Source: Mikrocytos mackini
Taxonomy: Eukaryota; Endomyxa; Ascetosporea; Mikrocytida; Mikrocytiidae
Direction: 5' to 3'
Length of the DNA stretch: 39,592 bases
NCBI GenBank assembly: GCA_030180075.1
Contig: JASNJN010000044.1
Coordinates: 1 to 39,592 of the forward strand
Position numbers and translations under genes: made by a program
Notes under the pieces: generated by a model
What the model was told of the DNA's origin: nothing
What the model saw: the letters and a program-made list of their open reading frames with translations, nothing else
Databases searched by the model: none
In this document: positions 29,708-39,592 of the stretch, piece by piece
Numbering within the stretch: position 1 is the stretch's first letter
Layout: each line of letters opens with the position of its first letter

Positions 29708-31094
29708 ACGATTTATAGCCCCAGATGTTGAACATAAAATTTTAAGTTACAATCTATAATATAGCTAAAACTACCCAATAATTTCACCTATTTTGTAATT
29801 TGTATAAATAATACAATATCATGTGAACATAAGAGATGGATATCCTGGCTAAACTAAGTTATTGTTATAATTATATTATATACATATTGGATTATTTGAA
29901 TCAAGTGTATTAACAACACATTTTCGAGATTAAATGGGTTGTTTTATTAATATTACCAAAGACATTGGCCAAAGTTAGAACTGTTACTAAAAATGTTTAA
30001 CATTTAGAACCTTAAAATACGACTATTGAATGAATACATATTCCAGATCATATTCTATTATAGTTAGAAATATAAATGAAAGCAAACCAATAAAGTTTAG
30101 GAAAATTCCAAATAGAAATTTAAATTATCGATCTCGACATTATCGATTATTGAAATAATAGTGGATTTTTCGATAATTCGATATTTTCGGTAATCGATAT
30201 ATCGAAAATCAATATGCGAGTTTTACTATTATTTCGAAATATATTTTGTTGTAATTGATTATCAAGAGCATAATTCAGCTAATCTACAACAAACTGGGGT
30301 ATTATGATAAGATTTTAGTGTTATGAACGAAATTTTTAATATTTTGCATCGAAATATCGAAATTTATATAAATTTAGCTTTTAAATGCCTCCCACATAAA
30401 AAGCAGAATTTATCGAAAAATCATGTTTATCATATCGAAAAAATTTATCGATTTATCGATTTTTTTAATAATCGATAAAATTTTAAATGTCTAATTCCAA
30501 AGAAATGTTAGAATATTGGCAACAAAGAAATCAACAACATTTCATTTATATTTTAAGTGCACCCAAATATCAAAAATTCAAGATTTAGTATATATTGTCC
30601 TACATATATAATTGTCATTAAATAACAAAATCAAATTATTTAATAATTTATTTTTGGGAATATCCGTAACAAATGGATCAACAAATGTGGTCTGAATATT
30701 AAATTATGTATGGCCGAAGCCAAATGTCGGAACTATATATGGTCTTAACAAAATATCATAATAAATGACAAATAAAGATTTAGCTTTAAAAATTATTTTA
30801 TTAATGTCAAATGCCTTATTTTAAGCAAAAACACGATCGAAGTGTTTTAAATGTTTTGAATGATCTAGATGGTCAATTTTAAGCATTGTAAATTATTTAT
30901 TTGAAAAACAAACACCGAACACAGTTTGATAAATAAACATCAAAACAACAGTTTAATAATTCTGTTTAATTTTTAAATACCTTCAATTTTCTAAAAATGT
31001 TCACATGGAACTAATTTTAAATTAAATGATTAACCAGAAAATAATGGCCCTATTTGTAACATAAAATATTATATTGAAATATAGATACAAATTA
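29708..31094. other. gene-free stretch with an ATCGAT-rich inverted repeat
   Basis: AT-rich DNA with no supportable gene. The only structure seen is the ATCGAT-dense repeat at 30125-30495, listed separately. Confidence 0.5.
30125..30495. repeat. ATCGAT-rich inverted repeat, possible MITE
   Basis: Both ends of this 370-bp stretch are crowded with ATCGAT, TCGATAAT and TCGAAA words. The left reads ATTATCGATTATTGAAATAA and the right, inverted, TTTATCGATTATTAAAAAAA. The ends are too degenerate to fix termini or a duplication. Confidence 0.4.
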
Positions 31095-31407
31095 CATATT
31101 TTAGAGGAAATCACTTTTGCAAACGAAAGGGTCTAAATCAGCTCAAAATGACTTATGTTGATTTTTAGCTGTTCTTAATGCTGACCTTCTATCCACTTTT
31201 TGAAAATTTTCAAAAATAATCTTNATTTTGATTTTCGCCTTATTTTCAGCTTTAAATAACCGTCGCTTCTCAGAAATTTATGGAACCCGACCAAAACAAA
31301 TTGAAAACCGAGACCAGCTTTCTGTTTATGAGCTTGAGATCTACATGTCAAGTAAATATACATGTTTACTTATTATATATTAAAAAAGTGATTTCCTCTA
31401 AAATATG
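31095..31407. repeat. 24-bp inverted repeat around the broken 3' end of the second piggyBac
   Basis: CATATTTTAGAGGAAATCAC plus TTTT at 31095-31118 is exactly inverted at 31384-31407. The right copy is part of the piggyBac coding region (codons for HILEEITF). The 265-bp spacer has no frame and one ambiguous base (31224). Either a small element inserted here or a local inversion-duplication removed the gene's natural 3' end. Confidence 0.65.
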
Positions 31408-33393
31408 CCATGTGATTGAACCTTGTTTCCAAATATTCTTTATTATCATTTTTCTATATTCCAATAATTTAATTTTCGAGTCCACATTGAATTTCTTGTA
31501 CAATAGAAAACTATTTGTTACCATGGTTCCTAATAATAAATCAAAGGCAACTTTCCGGTACCATTTAAGACTTTTTCTCAAATGCGAAGAATACGAATTT
31601 AACTGATCTCCTAAATCTACTCCTATTTTATTTTTGTTATAATCATCAATGACCCGAGGAACTAAATAGCTTTCTTTTTTGAAAGTCTTTTTTTCAACCA
31701 CCTCAAGATTATGTTTTGTAGACAAAATCATCACATCTCGTTTAGATTTCCATTTGAAAATTCTAATATCTTCTTTATTTTTTAGTCCAATTAGTTCGCC
31801 ACGTTTTAAATCAACTGAACAAAAAAATTTTGGAATTTCTCTTCTATTTTTCCGCAATGTTCCTACTATATGAATTCCTGATTTTTTTAATGTTTCGGCG
31901 AGATTTATGCCGGTAAAATAGTTGTCTAAATATAATGTATGCCATTTGTTTTCATATCCTTTAATTAGTTTGTTGACTATGTAAGAAGAATAAAGTTCTG
32001 ACTTTTTAAACTCCATGTCTTTTCCTTCATACATATGTGTTTTTAACACATAACCATCAACACATGATAGTCTAAATAATTTCACTCCTCTTTTCGCACT
32101 TTTAGAAGGATTATACTGAAGAAAACTGAGCCGACCTTTAAAAGGTATTAATGATTCGTCCACAACTAGATTCTCGGTAACGATCGCAAATTCATTGAAG
32201 AGAGTGTTTACTTTTTCAATTAATGCATATATCTTCTTAACTTTCCCATTCTTTGTTACTTCTGGGCAAAAGTGAATGTTGGATAAGATAAGTAGAAATC
32301 TATCTCTTTTCATGAATTCCGCTATTTTAAAAACTCCGAAGAATTGATCTTTACTCCAGTAATCTTCCATTCGTCTTAACGGTACGAGTCCCATGTAAAG
32401 TAAAATCCCAATGAATTTTTTTATTTCGGAACTAGTTGTATTTTCCCAATTTAACAGTATTGATTTTCCGTCGGGTTTTAATGTATGAATCTTTTTATTG
32501 GCATAATTATTGGTTGCCGTAGAAATATCCTTTAGTAAAGATTCATTCAAAAATAAACCGTAAAAATCACACTCAGTATTAAGTTGAATATCATTATCAT
32601 TATTATAAAAATCAGTTTGAATTTCGTCCGATTGCTCAATTATTTCCCATTTTGTTTGTGCACGGAGTTCATTGTAAAAACTGTGAAGTCTTTTTGTTTC
32701 CTTATGATCAACGATTGTACATCCATTAGATACAACCTTCAAATCAATTATCTTTGAATTCAAATTATGAGCGGACTCTTCGGCATCATAAACAAACAAA
32801 CTAAACAGTTGGCTATCAGAAATGTCTCCATTATCTGATAAATCGGGTGATTCTAAAACATCTGAAACTGTTACTTTGTTATCGTCAAACATTCCATCAC
32901 TTGTTGAGACCATTAACAATTTTTTACGTTCTTTCTCCGATAATCCTTTTAGATTTATTTTTTGAACATTAGTAATTTCAACATCGTTGGTAACTTCTAT
33001 TTCAGTATAATTATTTTCAGCCCCGTTCAAAAACCTTTCTTCACTTATCTTTTTTCGCTTTTTGATCGGCGTTATACCGTTGACAGATTCGAATTCTGGT
33101 TCAATTGATTCTATAACACCAATATTATCCATATCTTGTGTTTCGTCTTTCGAAAGGCTCTCCTGATCATCTCCGAACTGTTTTCCTTTAAAAACATATA
33201 TCGTAGAGTGTATGGAGTCTGGAAGAGCTTCTGAAATGTTCTGGGAGCGATTCTTGCTCGCAATGTTCCCAATATCAATTATATGGGGCTTTTGTTCTTG
33301 GTCGACCTGGCTTGTATCTATACTGCCTTCTGAAAGCGATGGAATGTAAGACGATCCTTCTTTATTCCATTTGTAGTCTTCTGTATCTACCAT
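31366..33393 (-). CDS. second piggyBac transposase, C-terminally truncated
   Basis: The frame extends up to ATG 33432, but ATG 33391-33393 (MVDTEDYKW) is preferred because AAATTTAAAATTTAT sits directly before it; that gives 675 aa. A long acidic N-terminal region (about 310 residues) precedes the core. Numbered from the upstream Met, the catalytic residues are D425 (VVDESLIPFKGRL), D503 (YLDNYFTG) and D606 with D609 (IGVDLGDQ), all present. The protein stops soon after WHILEE, just where the Cys-rich zinc domain should begin, so that domain is missing; the loss coincides with the 24-bp inverted repeat at 31384-31407. It is clearly diverged from the piggyBac at 25462-27177. With one element end and the zinc domain lost, it is probably no longer mobile. 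Confidence 0.88.
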   Translation of the reverse strand: MVDTEDYKWNKEGSSYIPSLSEGSIDTSQVDQEQKPHIIDIGNIASKNRSQNISEALPDSIHSTIYVFKGKQFGDDQESLSKDETQDMDNIGVIESIEPEFESVNGITPIKKRKKISEERFLNGAENNYTEIEVTNDVEITNVQKINLKGLSEKERKKLLMVSTSDGMFDDNKVTVSDVLESPDLSDNGDISDSQLFSLFVYDAEESAHNLNSKIIDLKVVSNGCTIVDHKETKRLHSFYNELRAQTKWEIIEQSDEIQTDFYNNDNDIQLNTECDFYGLFLNESLLKDISTATNNYANKKIHTLKPDGKSILLNWENTTSSEIKKFIGILLYMGLVPLRRMEDYWSKDQFFGVFKIAEFMKRDRFLLILSNIHFCPEVTKNGKVKKIYALIEKVNTLFNEFAIVTENLVVDESLIPFKGRLSFLQYNPSKSAKRGVKLFRLSCVDGYVLKTHMYEGKDMEFKKSELYSSYIVNKLIKGYENKWHTLYLDNYFTGINLAETLKKSGIHIVGTLRKNRREIPKFFCSVDLKRGELIGLKNKEDIRIFKWKSKRDVMILSTKHNLEVVEKKTFKKESYLVPRVIDDYNKNKIGVDLGDQLNSYSSHLRKSLKWYRKVAFDLLLGTMVTNSFLLYKKFNVDSKIKLLEYRKMIIKNIWKQGSITWHILEEITFLIYNK

Positions 33394-34218
33394 ATAAATT
33401 TTAAATTTTATAAAACGGGTTTTCAAAGACATGTGGCTCTATTGTATTATAAAACGTGTTATACGCCTGTATTGTTTTAAATTATACCACATAACCTAAT
33501 CCCAGTATAGATGTCTGAACAATGTGTAAATATATATAAACTTCACATTTTCAAGAAAAATGAACAGCATGCTGTCTTATTCTGAAGGTCATGGCTATCC
33601 TGACAAATGATACAAGACATATATCAAACACAAGGTGTTAAACACAGATTTATATACTAACTGACTAGTTACACTTTATGGACACGCTGTGGTGATATGA
33701 GGCTTGTTAAACACCTCAAAATACGATTTAGACTGACAACACTATTAGACAATACTACTTTCATCTTATTATGGATTTACCCTTTGTTAGGAAGTCTGAA
33801 ATCTCCAAACACGGTTTGGAGGTTATAAATCCCACTTGTGTGTTATATAACACCAGCTAATAAATACGGAGTGTGATATCGCTACTACTTACGTTTTATA
33901 ATCTACCAGAATAATACAGATAACTTTACAAAATATAAATATCTAAATTAGCTTCATTCAAACATTTATACACTCAAATTTTAAACTCATACTTTTAATC
34001 AGGTTAAGCACACATAGAAACAGCATCAAAGAAATTTTTTTATATAATAATTCTTGGAAAAATTTTGTTTTCCAAAAACTAAATATCTTGAAATCCAAAA
34101 TCGAAAAAACATAACAACACATTTTCAAAAGTAACTCTATAAAATAGAAATGTTGTTTTTCAAGTTGTGATGACTATCTCATCGTTATGTTAAGCATCAA
34201 AGAGACCTCGAAACTCCG
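33394..34218. other. 5' leader region of the second piggyBac
   Basis: About 825 bp of non-coding AT-rich DNA between the transposase start and the element's terminal repeat. No gene or other paired repeat is seen. Confidence 0.5.
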
Positions 34219-34235
34219 CGCAGTCAAAGGGTTAA
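34219..34235. repeat. surviving terminal repeat of the second piggyBac, with TTAA
   Basis: CGCAGTCAAAGGG (34219-34231) followed by TTAA (34232-34235) is identical to the right end of the MITE at 464-480. It lies upstream of the transposase gene, and no matching opposite end is found left of 31095. Confidence 0.85.
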
Positions 34236-35130
34236 GTTGACGTCTCTCGCGCAACTCGTCTTCGTTAATTCTAAGTTCTCTGTTTATTGGGTCAAATAAA
34301 GAATACCCGCTCTGAGCTTCCAATGGGTATAATTCCATGTTCATATTGTAAAATTATTCACGTGAAATTCTATTCTTACGATGAATTCATGAATCGGCCA
34401 TCCTTTATATATCTTAAGGACTTTGCTTATACTTTTATTTTCCTTTCCGCTAGGCTGTTTCCAGTCGGATTATATGGTGTTGAAAATTTAGGTTTAACAC
34501 CGAACTCTAAACACGTCCTCCTCAAAGCGGCAGAAGTATACTATCTTCCATTATCGCTCAACAGCATGACTGCAACTTGTTATAAGTCTTTCCACAGTTC
34601 TCTGAAAATTCCCGTTATTCTTCGTACTAAATGACTCCAAGGTGATGGATAAAACATCTGTTATTATGACTAAATATACACCGTCATGGCCCTGGTGCTC
34701 CTCTAATTGGATAGGTCCGTATATACGTCTACATATTTTATATCGCTTGTAATGGGTTCTATAAACCATGTCAACCTCCCTTGGTTCGCTTGTGCTTTTT
34801 ATTCCTTTGACATGTAGCAGATCGTTCTATATACTCTTTAATTTTTTGTTTTAAGTTGGAAATGTAGAAGAAATGCCCGATTGTGTTATAGGTTTTGACG
34901 ATTCCAGGATGTGAAAGAACTTCCCGAATACAGCTTTCGAATTCGTCTGTCGTATTCTTTGGAATCCAAATTCTTCCATTTTCATCAGTTAAATGCTTTA
35001 TTCCCATGTGTTCTGACAAGAGTAAATTTGTTCTATTATTTTATCGCAATTTCCCTCGTTTTGCCATTCATGTATAGATTTTAAGATGTCAATATCCTGT
35101 ACTGGTACTCTGTCTCATTCCGCTAATGTG
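34232..35130 (-). mobile_element. Ty3/gypsy retroelement fossil: integrase region only
   Basis: Read on the minus strand this piece carries the HHCC zinc-binding domain of a Ty3-type integrase (about 34771-35019; HPGIVKTY, then CQRNK), followed by parts of the integrase core, including a TPYNPTGNS-like motif, and a C-terminal piece that runs up to the piggyBac TTAA at 34232. No gag, protease, reverse transcriptase or LTR is visible. It is clearly broken, with at least three breaks, and incomplete on both sides. The second piggyBac copy appears to have inserted into it, so the retroelement copy is the older of the two. Confidence 0.8.
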
Positions 35131-35625
35131 AAATTCCTGGAAAAGGATTGGTTATTAATATAATTGCCTCAAGAAGCGTGAAATTGCCTCAAAATCTGGT
35201 ATGTGTCTCATTTGTGTGATTGCATTAAAATAATAAAATTTTTAATGGATTACAAGGGTCGAAATTATGAAAATAATAGTTGCTGGAATGCATTAGAGTT
35301 TAAATCGGTACGTTTTTAATTGTAACTTGCTTTATCACTTCGGTTAATCATTAAACCTTCACTATTTTGGATGACAAACTAATTGTTTGAAATGGTGAAT
35401 TAAGACTTCTAATTTGTTTTAAACGTTGTATTGAGACATCTGAGTGATATTTATTTGAAAAACTTGAATTCTCAAACAAAAGAGGAATCAACATTTGACT
35501 TTTTTTTGCTTAAAAATTCGAAATTTTTATATCGGATTGTTTATAAGACCATATTATATCACTTTGCCCAGCTTTTTGTATTATAAATACGTATTCATAG
35601 TTTTGCTTAGATAATTTAGAAAATA
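35131..35625. other. no gene seen between Ty3 fossil and palindrome
   Basis: AT-rich DNA with no supportable gene or paired repeat. Confidence 0.5.
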
Positions 35626-37879
35626 AAAAGTTAAAATTTCAAAAAATTTAATACACTGTTTATAAATCACAAGGGCCACGCAAGCATTGTAAAACAGTTT
35701 CACATTAAATATAAATATATACATATTTTTAGAATGGATGTAATTCGGCCAATTCATATCTAACCATATAAATTAAGGTTTTTAAAAAAATCCATTTTTG
35801 CAAACCAGATAGAACAAAAATCACTATTTCAAACTTCAATCAACATACAAATAGTGTAATGAATCACTGCTGTGCTAAATAGAACTGTCATATAGTATAA
35901 AACCCACACATACATTTTTAAAAATAAAAATTTACTTTTACAATAAATGTCTCTGTATACAATCATACAGAGACCTACAGACTCTATACAACACATAACC
36001 TTCTCCTACTCTTCGAACACGAGAATGTGCTTCTTCACTTGATAAGCAGATAACCAGGTGAATTACAAAACTCTTCCGTATGTGTATCAGGCGAATACAC
36101 AAAGAAGTTATCCAAAACAGCAAAATCTACATATCAAGCGTAATGAGGAAAAGCAAATCTATTCTCTTATCACAATACTATTTCAATCCTGTTTTAAATT
36201 AACCAACCGGCTTTATTTGATACACTCAACAACTTTTGGCCTCGCAATATAGTATACCAAATAACTGTAAAGAAGAATTATATTCCTAATTTTTGAATAG
36301 AAAGCACGACACAGCCTGGTAATATAAAATCAACGAAAATAATACAACCATCTACAAAATGACACACGTATCCAAGACGAAGTAAAAGGAATGAATCACA
36401 TGCAAGTAGACCAGGACAATAATTTCTAGTCTTATTCAAAGAACAACAGGGTGGTTAATGAATGTTAAACATCTTTATGTCAAACGAAACAAAATGGATA
36501 TAATAAGGGCCATGTTTTTATAGTAAAGCGAACATGCAGTGCCATAACACGGGGACAATTGAACACTTACAACTTACTAACTGCCATGAACGATGATGCC
36601 AACTTGAGGATTTCCATAACAAGAGTTAAGATATTTCCAACCCTGTAGGAAGTGTTTTAAAATAATCCATATGCCTAATTGTAAAACCAGATAGACATAG
36701 ACCAAACAAGGGTATGGAAAAGGATACATCATCGAACTAAGGAAGATATATATGGTTTTAAAACATAAAGACGGTGAGATTTCATACAAATAAATTTAAT
36801 TGGAAAAATTAAGTCTATTAGAATACTTATTCCAAGAGTATAAAGGGAATAATTGATTATAATAGTTCATAAAGTAACGTATTAAATTTTATAATTTTAT
36901 ATGCATTAAAAACTAAATGTTATGCCATACATAACGAAATTTTTTTTAATAAGTTTGTTTTGTTAATTATACGAGAATTATATTTAAATTTATTTTTATT
37001 ATTTATTAAAATGCTATCATATTATATTGTGACTGATAATTTCTAACAGGAAAATCTTTTAAAAAAAATTATAATCTTATACTAAAAATTATATAATAAA
37101 CTTCAAAATCATGTAATTAGACAGTTCCTACCATCATTACAATATATTTTAATACGGCCTTTTCCTTTTATGTTTATTCTTCCCATTATTTTCCATATAA
37201 ACGCCTAAACGCTATAAAGTTTTTGGAGTTTCTTCGAATTCTCATACTATTCTGTTTTCCTAAAGATTTTCATATCACGTTATATTGTTCGTCGAATATA
37301 TTTGTTTTCTTCGTCGAAGTTCAAAGAAAATCCAAATGTTCTATGAATGGCTATTTCCTCATTACGCTTGATATGTAGATTTTGCTGTTTTGGATAACTT
37401 CTTTGTGTATTCGCCTGATACACATACGGAAGAGTTTTGTAATTCACCTGGTTATCTGCTTATCAAGTGAAGAAGCACATTCTCGTGTTCGAAGAGTAGG
37501 AGAAGGTTATGTGTTGTATAGAGTCTGTAGGTCTCTGTATGATTGTATACAGAGACATTTATTGTAAAAGTAAATTTTTATTTTTAAAAATGTATGTATG
37601 GGTTTTATACTATATGACAGTTCTATTTAGCACAGCAGTGATTCATTACACTATTTGTATGTTGATTGAAGTTTGAAATAGTGATTTTTGTTCTATCTGG
37701 TTTGCAAAAATGGATTTTTTTAAAAACCTTAATTTATATGGTTAGATATGAATTGGCCGAATTACATCCATTCTAAAAATATGTATATATTTATATTTAA
37801 TGTGAAACTGTTTTACAATGCTTGCGTGGCCCTTGTGATTTATAAACAGTGTATTAAATTTTTTGAAATTTTAACTTTT
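35626..37879. mobile_element. 2.25-kb palindromic element with 526-bp inverted arms
   Basis: The left arm 35626-36151 and right arm 37354-37879 are inverted copies of equal length (526 bp) and look almost identical; even a chance 61-codon frame in the arms is the same on both sides. Arm boundaries are sharp: outside AAAAGTTAAAATTTC and inside TAATGAGGAAA the similarity stops. Each arm contains a perfect 10-bp hairpin, GTCTCTGTAT/ATACAGAGAC (35949-35974 and 37531-37556). The 1.2-kb spacer (36152-37353) has no gene. No flanking target duplication is evident. It could be a long-TIR non-autonomous transposon or a recent inverted duplication. Confidence 0.75.
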
Positions 37880-38670
37880 CATGCGAAGCGGAGCATTTTG
37901 TATATAAGGAAGTTTTTAAAATTTTGTGTGGATTAGAATCGTTTGAAAAACTAATATATTGTTTATAACCCATCAATGAGTAATAAAGTTAAAATCTATG
38001 CGCGAAATCTTCCAAAAATTTTCTACAAAGGGAAAATTTTTCAAATGTTAAATTTCAAACTTACAACATAATTTTCCTACTAAATACTGAGAAGTTTCAC
38101 GTACAGGCAGATACCACACTTCCATAACTAAAGCAATTTCTTATAGCCAATGTATATATTACGTTAACAATCGCAGATAGACTCAATTTAATTGTCAACT
38201 TCAACCACTACTAACAGACGGCATACCTAAACCAAACAAAGATGATAAAAAGAATACAGGGCCAATAGCTTCAACTAATCCGGGGTTTACTCTATATGCC
38301 TTTAATATGGCAACACAACCCCCATTCAAATTATTTCGAAAGTTTATATTACATTATATACTGTATTTTATTAAAGGGAGATGAATAGTCAACTTAGAAA
38401 ATTTACAAGAATGTTAGCACACTACTTGATTGGCTAGCTATCGTAATTCAGTACTAGAATTCATAATTCGCTTAATGAAGAGTTACATAAATTTATACTC
38501 CGAATAAAGAAGATAAATAAATAATTTTAATTAAGTATATGAAAAGAATGTAAATAGAATATGAAAATGTAATAGTTAAAATGTATATTTTGAAAGTTTT
38601 GAAGTAAATAATATATTAAAATATAAGAAATAAAATGAATTTAAAACGAAAAAATTAATTAATTAATTAA
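37880..38670. other. no gene seen; AT-rich spacer
   Basis: There is no supportable gene. An ATTA tandem at about 38654-38669 abuts the end of the CID gene. Confidence 0.5.
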
Positions 38671-39084
38671 CTAAAAAAATGTTCTATACTCTTCAATACT
38701 CCTCAAGTATTTTAAAATGTCCTCTTTGTATGATTTGCTGATTATATTGGTCATTTCCCAATATCCTAGGAACGATACTACCATTAATTTGGTTCTGTGG
38801 TTTCCTTTATAAAACATCGTACTTGTGAATTCTTTCATATGGGGCGCAAAAAACTTCTGATACTCTCTTCGGCTGTATTTTAAGATGATCCTGACGAGTT
38901 CAAGTAAATTGATGTAATAAAGTGGGCTGCATTCGTGTATAAATCGAAGAATTATTTCGAAAATGCAAACTACTTCGTGGTGTTCTGCGTGCCAGTGGGC
39001 TATGCATGCAAGTTGTCCAATTGCATTACCGTCCTTTTTGTAAAGCCCGAAGAGCATTCTCCTAAAATTCCTAAAGCGTGTCAT
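38671..39084 (-). CDS. stand-alone CID (RNA polymerase II CTD-interacting) domain protein
   Basis: 137 aa from ATG 39082-39084, almost exactly one CID/RPR domain of eight helices. Visible landmarks are the N-terminal helix FRRMLFGLYKKDG, the HWHAEHHEVVCIFEIILRFI helix pair with HECSP, a YINLLELVRIILKY helix where family members have a LYLIDSI-type helix, then YQKFFAPH, a KLMVVSFLGYWE helix and a final EDILKYL. Order and spacing follow CID proteins of the Pcf11/Nrd1/Rtt103/SCAF type, which bind the phosphorylated CTD to couple termination and 3' processing. The family members named are longer, with RNA-binding or other domains; none are present here. AAATTT lies seven bases before the ATG, inside a full 18-bp motif (39092-39109) in inverted orientation. 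Confidence 0.72.
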   Translation of the reverse strand: MTRFRNFRRMLFGLYKKDGNAIGQLACIAHWHAEHHEVVCIFEIILRFIHECSPLYYINLLELVRIILKYSRREYQKFFAPHMKEFTSTMFYKGNHRTKLMVVSFLGYWEMTNIISKSYKEDILKYLRSIEEYRTFF

Positions 39085-39091
39085 ATATTTT

Positions 39092-39109
39092 AAATTTAAC
39101 TTTTGAAAA
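39092..39109 (+). promoter_or_regulatory. 18-bp start-proximal motif near the CID gene
   Basis: AAATTTAACTTTTGAAAA on the plus strand, identical to 16353-16370. It lies just upstream of the minus-strand CID start, so relative to that gene it is inverted; the AAATTT core itself is palindromic. Confidence 0.5.
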
Positions 39110-39426
39110 AAATAAATTATGTAATTAATGTACTAGAGAGCATTTTCAATATTTAAAATAAAATGTTACTTTAATATAAGGTATTATAAACAATTAGAAA
39201 TATATTTTGTCGAGATTTTCAAAAATGCATAGAATTATTTGTTTGTATATTTACGAACTGTATGATACTTAATGATGGTTTTAAAGTTATCATGATAAAA
39301 ATATAGGTGCTATATCTTTGAATATGGATTTTAAAATTAATTATGAAATTCATCTGACATAAAAATTATTTTTGCCAATATATTCTCCAAATTAACATTG
39401 TTAAGTGTAAAACACGTATTATAACA

Positions 39427-39443
39427 AAATTTAACTTTTGAAA
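39427..39443 (+). promoter_or_regulatory. start-proximal motif copy before the terminal partial gene
   Basis: AAATTTAACTTTTGAAA matches 17 of the 18 motif bases. It is 62 bases upstream of ATG 39506, further than in the other genes. Confidence 0.4.
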
Positions 39444-39492
39444 TATTTTTTAAATTATTTTTATTTTAAAATTTTATATTTCAAAATTACAA

Positions 39493-39592
39493 AAGCTAAC
39501 ACAACATGATACAAAGAATAACTAAAGATGGNAATTGCTTTTTCGTGCAATTNCCGTCTTTAGTTATTCTTTGTATCATGTTGTGTTAGCTT
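39493..39592. repeat. terminal 46-bp palindrome at the window's last base
   Basis: The left arm 39493-39538 and right arm 39547-39592 are inverted copies with one mismatch and paired ambiguous bases, separated by 8 nt (TTTTTCGT). It ends exactly at the final base. This is what a foldback sequencing or assembly artefact looks like, although a real hairpin repeat that stopped assembly is possible. Confidence 0.85.
39506..39544 (+). CDS. possible start of an OTU-family cysteine protease, cut by contig end
   Basis: ATG 39506 opens a frame reading MIQRITKDGxCFF, where x is Asn (codon 39533-39535). D-G-N-C followed by hydrophobic and F is the catalytic-Cys motif that opens OTU deubiquitinase domains. 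From about 39545 the sequence folds back on itself, so later codons cannot be trusted. A 17-base copy of the host start motif lies upstream. With only 13 residues the call rests on one motif. Confidence 0.35.

Noticed and set aside
31175-31363. A 62-codon minus frame between the 24-bp inverted repeats
   Set aside because: It contains an ambiguous base, lies in rearranged repeat sequence and shows no domain.
36577-36789. A 70-codon minus frame in the palindrome spacer as a membrane protein gene
   Set aside because: Its hydrophobic look is usual for AT-rich chance frames, and it has no supporting signal or similarity.
35938-37567. Two identical 61-codon frames (35938-36123 minus, 37382-37567 plus) as a duplicated gene
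   Set aside because: They are the same stretch of the two inverted arms; identity reflects the repeat and not selection on a protein.

Overview
The window looks like one contig from an AT-rich, intron-poor microbial eukaryote, most likely a microsporidian with a transposon-swollen genome. The reasons are: long single-exon genes; AAATTT-type signals a few bases upstream of ATG, as described for microsporidia; single-gene promoters; and a mix of piggyBac, pogo/Tigger, hAT-like and Ty3 elements. The genus cannot be fixed from sequence alone. The contig seems to end in a foldback at the last base.

Left third (1-16.7 kb), host genes. A 476-bp piggyBac MITE opens the window. It is followed by a gene for a single-pass membrane protein (749-2506) that is split by a 664-bp foldback element with an 8-bp target duplication; removing the element and one duplication copy restores one 361-codon frame. 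Next come a 2383-aa N-anchored, strand-rich giant protein, an unrecognised 798-aa protein, a convergent gene for a secreted low-complexity protein, a TM2 + J-domain membrane protein (DNAJC22/Wurst-like) and, divergent from it, a small basic protein. The last two share an almost identical 18-bp motif directly before their ATGs.

Middle and right (16.9-38 kb), mobile DNA. Going rightward there is a hAT-like element; a pogo/Tigger element with matching termini and an uninterrupted transposase, holding two nested hAT-like MITEs and a third MITE-like repeat; a 171-bp hAT-like MITE with a perfect 8-bp duplication; and an uninterrupted piggyBac transposase. Then come a 0.74-kb array of short perfect hairpins ending in T8 (the best candidate for something undescribed), a foldback element whose inverted ends are built of 19-bp tandem units, a second piggyBac copy cut short at its 3' end and inserted in a Ty3 integrase fossil, and a 2.25-kb palindrome with two 526-bp arms.

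Right end (38.7-39.6 kb). A small CTD-interacting (CID) domain protein is encoded on the minus strand. At the last 90 bases the same promoter-like motif precedes an ATG whose product begins like an OTU protease, cut off by a 46-bp terminal palindrome. The host genes show no operon-like logic. They look like unrelated secretory, membrane, chaperone and transcription functions kept at both ends of a transposon-filled interval.
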